Origin: Neoechinorhynchus agilis
Taxonomy: Eukaryota; Acanthocephala
Assembly (NCBI GenBank): GCA_051530055.1
Contig: CM121341.1
Location: 14,260,001-14,324,000 of the forward strand
Direction: 5' to 3'
Length of the DNA: 64,000 bases
A program made the translations under genes and the position numbers. The notes under the pieces are model-generated. The model was not told the DNA's origin. It did not search any database and was given only the letters and a program-made list of their open reading frames with translations. Position 1 is the first letter of the stretch; every line of letters starts with the position of its first letter. Positions 56,408-64,000 of this stretch are shown piece by piece.

Positions 56408-59055
56408 ATGTCCGACGGTAATTCAAACCAATTTGATTATTTGTTTGATTTTTCGAAGGACGATGTTGTATCCTTGATCCAAACAGAGGACATAATAAGT
56501 GACAGTGATATAGGTCAGGTCGTAAGGACCTATTTGTCCCATGACACTGATACGTCGGCATTGGTTGAATCTCTTGCGTACAACTACAGAGGTTACGCAG
56601 TGCAAAACTCAATTCTGGACGATATTTTTGATTTGCATTTTCAAATTATATAAAATCGTTATTTGAAAATGGCGAATGTAACAGATCTGGGCGAAGATCC
56701 AGTTCTTGATCCAACGAGTTCTCAACGTATTTTACTTCGTAGATGTCGAGAAATAAACGAAAAAATCTTGAAAGCGGCGTCGAAAACAAAAATTCTTATA
56801 CAATGTCTTCTTCGAGTCAATCATCCTGATCAACTGAAATCTCTTATAGAAGAAGATCGTGAGCTCATTAAGCATATAGCATTTAACTGTAAAGCTGAAG
56901 TAATTTGCTTTAATTTCATTTTATTTGGAAAAGTACTACATTATCTCATTTACCTCTTCCTGAACGACTGCTATTCATTGTCAACCAAACGGATTTTAAT
57001 CTCGCTTTCTACCTTCTCACCATTAGTATTCTTAAGAACGATGCACGAACTTGACGAAACCAACTCGGATTCATATCGAATTTTTCAACTGCAAAACGAT
57101 ATAACGTGCTCCGTGGTTGAAGCGTCAGTTGGTGCCGTGGACGCCGATCTTGCTTTTAGGCAATTCTCACAAATTGACCTTTCTTATAGCTGGATAGCCG
57201 CCCTTCTATTTGATGCGATTTCGAATGAAAGCGATTTAAATGTTGAGATAATCTCGATCATTTTACTTTCTGAGAAAAAATTAATTTCATGAAATTCGAA
57301 ATTACTGTCTATAGAATAAGCTTAAGCTCGCTTCCGCCTTATTAATTTTAAGCTTTAGCGCCTCATTTTCTTGTGTGATACCAAGAAATACACCGTTAAT
57401 TTTTCTATAATTGTTTCATTATATCAATCTTTGCGTATTGTCATTTTATTTTAACTTTAATCGTCGCAGATACGAAAAAACTTTAATAACTTCTTTAGTG
57501 TCTTAGTAGAGCAATCCTTTTTTGGTTCTTGTAAAGATGTTTCCATAGATCTTTTTTGTTACGCGAAATAAAGAAAAATGATTAAATTTGATTAAAATTT
57601 CGCCCTCTACATGGGACTTCTTGAGAAGTCGATTAGATTGATTTACAATTCTGAAGAAGTCCCACTTAGAGGACGAAATATGAATCAAATTAAATCATTT
57701 TTCTTTATTTCTACTGACCAAAAACGAACTTTTTGTTCAAAAGATTACCTCAACGCATATTTAGCAAACTCGAAATCATTTTAAAAGACCCCAATGAAGA
57801 TCGGTGCAACACTGAGATCGGTAGACTTCTTGATCATCCAATTGTGTTTCGAGCATTGGCACGGGGATGCGTCTGCCCAAGATTCATGGAGAAAAACACA
57901 TTCTTTACAAAGAGACCTGAAATGTTGATTGAATTGTTTGATAGATTGATAACCTCTCGTCGATTAGATGAAAATGACAATTCGGAAGTCCAGATCGAAG
58001 GTATTGACGAAATTTACAAAATAAGCGATTTTATCTCCTGTCTACGGAGTGACAGCGATGAAGAGCGTTTACAGAATGTTGATAAGATATTGGACGCCGT
58101 TGTAACGTTAGTTTCTTTTTTTATAGAAACGTCAACGATTGTTTTAGATCGATACTAATGAGCCGCTTAACTTTAATGCACGCGGAAATGTTTATCAGTC
58201 CACTGATAAACCTGCAATGTGATATACCGAATCTTAGGGTGCATTTTGCACTTATTCATGCAGTTAGTATAGTCGAGATTCTTTTTTCGCTAATTAGAAC
58301 TAACCAAATTAATGTGCTTTTCTCAAAATTATAATATAATCGCATTTCGTTAAATGCACCCTTTGAAAAGTCGATCGACGGAGAAAAGAGCAGTCAGACG
58401 AGTTTATTAAAATTTAATTCCTTATTTAAAAGCGGCAGGCGATGCTAGCGTGCAAACGATGCTTACTTTATGATTTCAAATCAACTTGAAACGGCCTTGT
58501 TTTCTCACAACACTTTTCGATGATGTAACTGAGATTCTTGTACCAAATCAGAATTTTTAATTTTAGTAAAGAACCCACTATCGCTAAATTTGTTTCATAG
58601 TCAAAAAACAAGACAATTTCTTAGATTATAAATCGATGGGCAGATTTGCAGGAAGAGGTATTTCTAATGACATCTCGGCTTCTTGAAGCGTTCAAGCGAT
58701 CTCAATTGGTAAGCTAATTCGCCGTATATTAATCGCCTTAATTTTGAATCATTAGCACAAAGAAATAATTGCCTCATTGGTTGAAGTACTCGTTCATTTG
58801 AGCGTGGAAGGACAAGAGTGGTTGGTCGTTAAGTTGATGGAAGAAGTAAAAACTTCCCAGGAAGGTGAATGGTGCTTTATTGTCGGAACATATCTTCAAG
58901 AACTTTTGCCAATCATCGACGGACCTTATTCTGAGTGGTTTGTCGAAACTATTCAATCTATCAAAGATGCACTATGGGCTAATTGTGCATCTATTGTCCC
59001 CATGTGTGAGAAAAGTGAGGAATCAGACAACGAAGGTAGCTATAAAAGTAAATAA
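56408..59055 (+). CDS. NELFCD: NELF-C/D (TH1)-like negative elongation factor subunit
   Basis: Split gene. Exon 1 from ATG 56408 has VVRTYLSHDTDTSALVESLA and YNYRGYAVQNSILDDIF, which align with the LKRYFQAGG...VIQLLSENYTAVAQTVNLLAEWL start of NELF-C/D. Later parts include LLDHPIVFRALARG (57.8 kb; compare the FPVVAMGVLKW block), VFLMTSRLLEAFKRSQL (58.64-58.71 kb) and, after a 47-nt GT-AG intron, SLVEVLVHLSVEG and LPIIDGPYSEWFV. The last aligns with LLDRMVHLLSRG and VIAPPYTSDFV. The product is shorter than the roughly 590-residue family. NELF pauses RNA polymerase II. An in-frame TAA at 56651 lies inside a foldback, and two larger introns (about 57.3-57.73 and 58.14-58.64 kb) contain foldbacks. 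The identification is by hand alignment and moderate. Confidence 0.55.
56636..56686 (+). other. Foldback segment with the only in-frame stop of the NELF-C/D-like frame
   Basis: ATTTGCATTTTCAAAT is followed, 14 bp later, by its inverted copy ATTTGAAAATGGCGAAT. The frame is the same on both sides (56408-56650 and from 56663), and the single TAA sits in the loop. It is best read as a small hairpin intron of a length divisible by three. Confidence 0.55.
57564..57711. mobile_element. Foldback element in an intron of the NELF-C/D-like gene
   Basis: Arms of about 60 bp pair: CGAAATAAAGAAAAATGATT ... GGGACTTCTT against AAGAAGTCCC ... AATCATTTTTCTTTATTTC. It lies between coding segments ending at about 57290 and starting at about 57735. 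Confidence 0.8.
58235..58368. repeat. Short foldback in an intron of the NELF-C/D-like gene
   Basis: GGGTGCATTTTGC at the left and AAATGCACCC at the right are inverted copies about 120 bp apart. A small perfect hairpin (GTTTATCAGTCCACTGATAAAC) lies just before at about 58191. Confidence 0.5.
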
Positions 59056-59131
59056 AAAAATTTTCTCAAATGACATTGTAAAAAACTATGTCCGTCGCAC
59101 ATTCATAACGAAAATTCTTCTTTTGGAAGTC

Positions 59132-60640
59132 TTAGAACTTGAGACGGTGCGGATATACGCCATTGTCAATATGGAACTTTGATGCGAGATAACCCTTCAT
59201 GACGTTTCCATACTGTTTTGTGAGAGCATCTAACACTTGTTTGTCAACTTCCTTTTGAACAACCATCCTCTTTTGACGAACATCATCGGGTAATCTAAAC
59301 TTCACGTGCACGGCGCCTTCACTACCTTCGCCGAACACACTTTCCACCACTTTCTTTTGATTAGACGACCTATCGAACTTCTTGCGATTTTTACGCCGGA
59401 GTTCCTTTTGCTTTTTATCGTGTCTAGCGAACATGTCGTCATTTACCGTTTCGGGCAATTTTATATCATCTAACTTAATTCGGGTATCGGTTGCCAATAG
59501 ATGGTTCTGATTTACGCGTCTTAGAGGACATCCATTAAGACGATAAGGACCAGTGACCAAAGCCAATCCGGATCGTTCCATTTGCTTCAGAAACACAACA
59601 CGTTTACCTACTTGACATCCAGCCAAAACAATGCACACGGTTCCGGATACCAAAGATTTTTTAAGCTTAGGCAAAATAACTCGCTTGCTGTTCAGACGAC
59701 GTTTCCTTCTGGCTTCTCTTCTTCGGTTAAATCTCATGATTTCCGTTGGATAGTACGTCTTTGGTCGCGGTCTATTTGTGACGATCAAAACACTATAAGA
59801 CGTGGCAAAAAAACCGGAAATGAGATTTAAAAAAAATGTGCTGATGCTTAAGCAGGCAGAGGAGCAGCCACCGTCGCTGAGGATCTCACAAAAAGACCAA
59901 AAACAGCTACTTGGGTCGAAATTGGCGTCGAGACTCTCGGGTCGTTTGATACCGCGGCGCAGGACCTCGTAAAACAATTGTCCAAGGGACTCGGACGAGG
60001 GCACGAGAATTTCTAATGATAAAAAATTACGGGGGGGGAGAACGCTGTATTCGTCCTTTCGACCACTTCATCCGGACGACACAAGAAAGTGATCCTTCGA
60101 ACTCTTTTTTACGAAAAAAAACCGGCAAAGGAGCAACAACCGCCGCTGAGGATCTCACAAAAAGACCAAAAACAGGGACTTGGGTCGAAATTGGCGTCGA
60201 TACTATCGGGACATTTGATACCGGGGCGCAGGACCCTGTAAAACAATTGTCCAAGAGACTCGGACAGAAGAATTCCTAATGCAAAACATAACGGGGAAAG
60301 GCTGCATTCGCCTAGATCGGTAGGTGTTTTTCGAACTCTTTTTATGAAAAGAAACCCTTTCCTGAGACTCAAACACATTCCAAACTAAAATCCCGACCGA
60401 TCCAATCGTCGCACTACGAATGACCCGTTCACCGCCATTCTTGGCTCCACCGATAGGTTTAACCTTGTTAGTGTTAATTTTTGGCTTGATTTTTCGAGCT
60501 TCCTTTGCCTTCTGCTTCATTTCTGCGTTCTTTTCAAGAAGCTTGTGGATTCTATGAGTGTGAAACAAATGCCCTCTACTGTACCGCATGAGTCCATCAG
60601 CCGTGATTGGAAAGTTCTCGTGCTTCTTTGGAGTCGACAT
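59132..60640 (-). CDS. RPL6: 60S ribosomal protein L6 (eL6)
   Basis: Exon 1 (60640-60419, 74 codons) begins MSTPKKHENFPITADG and ends PIGGAKNGGERVI. Exon 2 (59773-59132) begins RPRPKTYYPTE and holds LVSGTVCIVLAGCQVGKRVV, LALVTGPYRLNGCPLRRVNQ and the C-terminal FHIDNGVYPHRLKF. The joined protein is 287 residues; human eL6 is 288. The KOW-type strand (GxxCIVLAGCQVGKRVVFLKQ) is intact. The protein is part of the large ribosomal subunit. The only intron (60418-59774, 645 nt) is not GT-AG: keeping the frame needs a junction reading CG...AT (or TC...AA). It contains two tandem LINE-D tails. Confidence 0.92.
59840..60112 (+). mobile_element. LINE-D 3'-end unit, tandem copy 1
   Basis: Plus-strand frame holds AEDLTKRPKTATWVEIGVET and LGSFDTAAQDLVKQLSKGLG, followed by the tail GAGAACGCTGTATTCGTCC and CCACTTCATCCGGACGAC. 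It lies antisense within the RPL6 intron. Confidence 0.75.
60113..60350 (+). mobile_element. LINE-D 3'-end unit, tandem copy 2
   Basis: Repeats the previous unit with small changes (AAEDLTKRPKTGTWVEIG, TIGTFDTGAQDPVKQLSKRL). It ends in a shortened tail GGAAAGGCTGCATTCGCC. The flanking CGAACTCTTTTT... occurs at about 60098 and about 60331, marking a unit of about 240-270 bp. Confidence 0.75.
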
Positions 60641-61556
60641 TTCGAGAAATAAACTGTGGGGGGTGGAGACGAGGCGATGCTCTATAAGATCTGGAAGAAT
60701 CACACGTTCTTACGTCATTCGCAGGGAAGCAGTGTTTAGAACGAGTTTTGTATCGCCGATGTATCCGCGAATCGTTGATGCCCTCTTTTGCGCGAATAAG
60801 CGATTTTTCCCTCTAGAGTACTTACTGATGGAATCAAGTATTCTCAGTAAAAACCTGATCAAATATTTTTGCATAACCTTTTTGGTATTCGCCTTAAAGA
60901 TCTCATGATTGCTTCTTTTTTTAACATTTGTCTATCCGGCATAATCCGCTACCTGTTCAGTGGAATCTGTCATTTCGTTCATTTCCGAAGACTATGGCGA
61001 AAAGGTCATCAGAACGGAAGGGAATTTAGTGCTTCGTTTTCCGCGCGCGTGTGCGCTACAAATAACACGCCTCGTAGCCACGAGGGAGGTTCGAAACCGT
61101 TTTCGGGGCTCGGGGGAACGTGTTTGATTCCATTTGCGATCCAACGGATTGAACTACGTTTTTTTTGTTCTAGAGGAGGATATTTGATCAGACCATTTTT
61201 GAGTGTTCATGGTGATTTCCCTCACATACACGCCCCTCCATGCTCGTCGTTTCATGTCACACTCCGCAACAAAAGCAAACTCTTTCGTCTGATAAATTGC
61301 CACTGCAGACTTCGCAGAACTGAGACATGTAATACGATCAACGACGCCCAAAACGTTCCGATTGATCGCCAAGGACTTGTGTAAGGAATTCCTTTAGATC
61401 AAAATGATGATGGATTCTTTAGGGAGTACGTCTGCAGAATTCGTTTTTGTTCACCTTTTGGAAGTATTGCCTTAATTACTCGTCGAATTTGGAGAATCGA
61501 GAGGAAGATCCTTCGGGTATTTGAACCTATGCAATCATAAAATTGTGTTTCTCTAT

Positions 61557-61648
61557 ATTTCGTCCGTCGGATTTCTTCAAGTTGCTTGTAAGGAACTCTA
61601 ATATTAAAAACTTACAAGCAACCTTAAGAAGTCCGACGAGACGAAATG
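61557..61648. mobile_element. Foldback element, ~36-bp arms
   Basis: The left arm ATTTCGTCCGTCGGATTTC ... GCTTGTAAG is inverted at 61611-61648 (CTTACAAGCAACC ... GTCCGACGAGACGAAAT). Only about 18 bp separates the arms. Solo arms lie at 5333 and 33115. Confidence 0.8.
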
Positions 61649-61754
61649 TTGACAATTAAGATTCTCATCACCAAAGAACACAATCATAAAACATATTGAA
61701 TTAATCATCGAGAAATTCGCCTTGATAATGTTAGAATTCCTTTTTATAAGAGGA

Positions 61755-61868
61755 AAATTGAGGGAGTCTATTAGGTTCGATATTTCGAAGGCACAATATC
61801 AAGGTTGTTTGGAAATAGATGAAAGAAGAAAGGCGTACAAGATTGTCGAAATATCAAATTCAGTAAAT
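61755..61868. mobile_element. Foldback element (CGATATTTCG family)
   Basis: GGTTCGATATTTCGAAGGCAC at the left and GATTGTCGAAATATCAAATT at the right are inverted copies. Related to 62580-62724 and 27440-27585. Confidence 0.65.
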
Positions 61869-62579
61869 TGTTTCAACAAAAGTAAAAAGGTGAGGATCGA
61901 GTACTCTCATCCAAAAATTTATGATTTTAGTCAAGCGATCGCCGCGAATTGGCAGTAGATAGATCCTATACATTCTTTATACTACATTCTGACGCTGAAA
62001 ACCTAATACCTTTTAATGTCGAGATATGATGAAGTTATATGGTTTGAAGTGTTATTTAGAAGTCTTCACCCGGCAGAGAACGTTTTTACTGACGACATTT
62101 CGAACCTCGCCGGGTTCATCATCAGTTTGTTATTAAAATATGTCGATATGCGAGGAGATACCGAGTTACATGATAAGAGTATCTTCACCACAATACTAAT
62201 ATTTTATTAAAATATGTTGATCATGATCAGAACAATTCCAATTCCGGCTGATCCATTTTAGCATGCGATGATTGCCCCAGTTAGATCATTTGCATCCAAG
62301 ATCGTGTTATTGCCTTCGTTTCTGTAGGAAGGATTCATATACAGATACAAGCACAGAAATGTGGCTTCAAAGTAAGGATCACGCTGAACCGTACTACCGA
62401 GCTCCTACTAGTTCACAGCCGGATACATTCTCCTTTATTGAGACATATATATGTTGATTCTAGAATGCACGCCTTAAATCGTTGTTTTCCCTTCACGGAT
62501 TAAGCTCTAGAACATATCTTTCCTTTTATCACTGTGCGTTTTTATGGCTATCTTTCATCGTTTACTTTCTGTCCTACGA

Positions 62580-62724
62580 AAATTTCGAATTTATTGAATC
62601 CGATATTTTTGGAAGGCACCACATTCTTGTATGCGTTTATCAAAAACACTTAAACAACCTTTTAGAAAAGAGTACAAGATTTTGGTGCCTCCGAAATATC
62701 GAATTCAATAGCTTCAATTTTCCA
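62580..62724. mobile_element. Foldback element (CGATATTTCG family)
   Basis: The left end AATTTATTGAATCCGATA ... GGAAGGCACC is inverted at 62683-62722 (GGTGCCTCCGAAATATCGA ... CAATAGCTTC). The arms are about 38 bp. Confidence 0.75.
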
Positions 62725-63389
62725 CCATGTAAAAGGACATGAACGATTCAATCTTTAAACATTTCGACAAGTATTAATTTTTTCTTTATTCAAATCTTCC
62801 ATGTGCGTATCCTTGAATTTGATGGAATTCGCGGGAGGACGTAATATTTTCAATAAATGTCATAATATAGTGTGCCGTTTTTATAATATATACACTTTTT
62901 TGTCATAAAAATCAGAGATACATTTTGTTGCTTCTTGCCTTTTTAATTATAAAAAAAATATTCCCGTCTTCCATAGTTTGTTTTGATGAGGGCGAATTAA
63001 AGTATGCTTTTGACTCCTGTGGACACTAAACAGAGAGGGGAGCGATGCGAAACTAAGAGCTCCGATTCGTTCAACGAGAGATGTATTGCTTATTTGCCAC
63101 GCTGAAATCCGCTAAAACGAATAATAGAAGTGTTTTGGGCATGAAGAGCGCATTGACCTCGCATTCGTTTTGTAGGTTGCGTTGTAATGTTCGTTTGTGT
63201 GTGTGCATCACTTTACTCAAAATCCCTTGTTCTCCTTTTCCGTTATTACGCAAGTTGCATCGTTGAGACCGTCGACATTTGCACTTTTCCGACCCTCCCA
63301 CGCCTTCTGGCTCAGAAGTCTGCTGTAGCGCATCTTCCCTCCGTTTCTTCTCTTTACACCGTGTGCTTTCGTTTATTATAAGAGACTGA

Positions 63390-64000
63390 ATGACAGCCCT
63401 TAGTGCTCAGCCTCCGCCATCGCAAACATTGACCAGCACTGGCTCAGGAGGCGATCTCTCAATGCTGGCGTCTTCTTCTACGAGTGCAAGTTCACTACAG
63501 ACGGGCTCAGTTACTGCTGGAAACGTTCACCAACCAAATGTCTTGTGGCGGCGCAACGAGCAATTGACGAAATGGCTGACATCGGAGACGAATAAAGAAT
63601 GCGGAGATGGTCCCTGCCGGAACCCAGCTCGGGTCAACTTCCAACAACCTTGCGTTTTCATGGCTGCTTGCGCAAGTGAGGACCTTGAAGAGGTCACACG
63701 TCTTTTAAACGCTGGTGTTGACGTGAACACGGTGAATTCAGACGGTATGACCGCTCTTCTACAGGCTTGCATAGATGGAAATCTCGACATGGTCCGGTTT
63801 CTTGTCAGCCATGGAGCTGATATCAACTACGAAGACAACGAAGGATGGACCCCACTCCACGCAGCCGCTTCATGTGGTGATTTAGACATTGTCAAGTATT
63901 TGGTGAGCGTTGGTGCCAATTTGAGTGCTTGTACGTACGATGGTGAACTGGTAATCGATACCGCAGAGGACGAACCTGTTTCTGAATATTTGAAAAGCGT
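63390..64000 (+). CDS. PPP1R12: Myosin phosphatase targeting subunit (MYPT/PPP1R12), 5' part
   Basis: Starts at ATG 63390 and is open to the window edge (203 codons), so the gene continues beyond it. A Ser/Thr-rich N-terminal extension of about 45 residues precedes RRNEQLTKWLTSETN, the MYPT N-terminal helix (human RNEQLKRWIGSET). The PP1-docking RVxF motif is PARVNFQ, in the place of KVKF in human MYPT1. Ankyrin repeats follow: FMAACASEDLEEVTRLLNAG, DGMTALLQACIDGNLDMVRF, EGWTPLHAAASCGDLDIVKY. The protein binds PP1c and directs it to myosin. The sequence GDTPLDIAEEE of human reads GELVIDTAEDE here. No intron is seen within the first 611 bp. Confidence 0.92.
   Translation, partial: MTALSAQPPPSQTLTSTGSGGDLSMLASSSTSASSLQTGSVTAGNVHQPNVLWRRNEQLTKWLTSETNKECGDGPCRNPARVNFQQPCVFMAACASEDLEEVTRLLNAGVDVNTVNSDGMTALLQACIDGNLDMVRFLVSHGADINYEDNEGWTPLHAAASCGDLDIVKYLVSVGANLSACTYDGELVIDTAEDEPVSEYLKS

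Larger units (their letters stand above)
59774..60418 (-). other. Non-GT-AG intron of RPL6
   Basis: In gene direction it starts CGTAGTGCGACGATTGG and ends TTGATCGTCACAAAT. The two ends are imperfect inverted copies around GTGCGACGAT/ATCGTCAC. The nearest GT-AG choice (one base further in at the donor and two at the acceptor) shifts the frame. Confidence 0.7.
60641..63389. other. RPL6-MYPT interval with foldbacks, no gene recognised
   Basis: Divergent interval between RPL6 (minus) and the MYPT gene (plus). It contains three foldback elements listed separately (61557, 61755, 62580). CG-rich sequence occurs at 61000-61100. The open frames are short and unlike any family. The right end must hold the MYPT promoter. 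Confidence 0.45.

Noticed and set aside
56663-57292. Integrator subunit (INTS2) as identity of the gene at 56.4-59.1 kb
   Set aside because: Only scattered leucine-rich similarity. The NELF-C/D comparison aligns the N-terminal and both C-terminal blocks in order.
1-64000. Genome-wide TGA reassignment, suggested by in-frame TGA codons in several genes
   Set aside because: Several genes here (RBBP6, ERI3, the M18 homologue) end properly at TGA, and the internal stops sit in hairpins or unconserved stretches, so unusual introns explain them better.
1-64000. tRNA, rRNA or spliceosomal snRNA genes
   Set aside because: No stretch with convincing A/B boxes or known snRNA starts was found by eye. 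A covariance-model scan would be needed to exclude them.
1-64000. CRISPR arrays, operons or bacterial features
   Set aside because: Introns, SR proteins and LINEs show animal nuclear DNA, and the tandem repeats seen are satellites or coding repeats.

Overview
The window is AT-rich animal DNA. It carries animal-type split genes: NELF-C/D-like, FoxO-like forkhead, MYPT-type phosphatase subunit, RBBP6, MUS81, SRSF10, RPL6 and a class A neuropeptide-type GPCR. Most resolvable introns are tiny, with many at 41-59 nt and a cluster at exactly 47 nt. Several host genes also need introns that are not GT-AG and whose ends form hairpins. That mixture resembles what is reported for appendicularian tunicates such as Fritillaria. 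This is an inference from gene structure only, and another small-intron animal is possible.

Layout. 0-8 kb: retroelement debris (LINE 3' ends, two Penelope-like fragments, one gag fossil) around an MTRES1-like S4-domain gene on the minus strand (3.5-4.25 kb). 8.5-9.9 kb: a pogo-like MITE and a PDZ-domain exon. 10.6-12.9 kb: a decayed duplicate of the RBBP6-MUS81 locus. 13.2-18.1 kb: a satellite array split by a Jockey/CR1-like LINE. 20-26 kb: the intact RBBP6 (one 1028-codon exon) with MUS81 upstream, both minus strand. 28-33 kb: an M18 aspartyl-aminopeptidase homologue that has lost most of its metal ligands, then a DEAD-box helicase. 34.2 kb: SRSF10. 36-41.3 kb: LINE sequence. 41.4-49.6 kb: an unknown two-exon gene, an unknown membrane-protein gene, the FoxO-like gene, ERI3 and the GPCR. 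50-55.5 kb: LINE and RTE debris. 56.4-60.6 kb: NELF-C/D-like gene and RPL6. 63.4 kb to the edge: MYPT ankyrin exon.

The most notable pattern is the hairpin-ended, non-canonical introns. A 96-nt foldback lies between helicase motifs II and III, a 645-nt CG...AT intron lies in RPL6, and a roughly 47-nt foldback carries the only in-frame stop of the NELF-C/D-like reading frame. A weaker case is the GPCR. The same window holds many free foldback elements that could be the source of such introns. Exon joins were worked out by hand from reading frame and family similarity, without RNA evidence.
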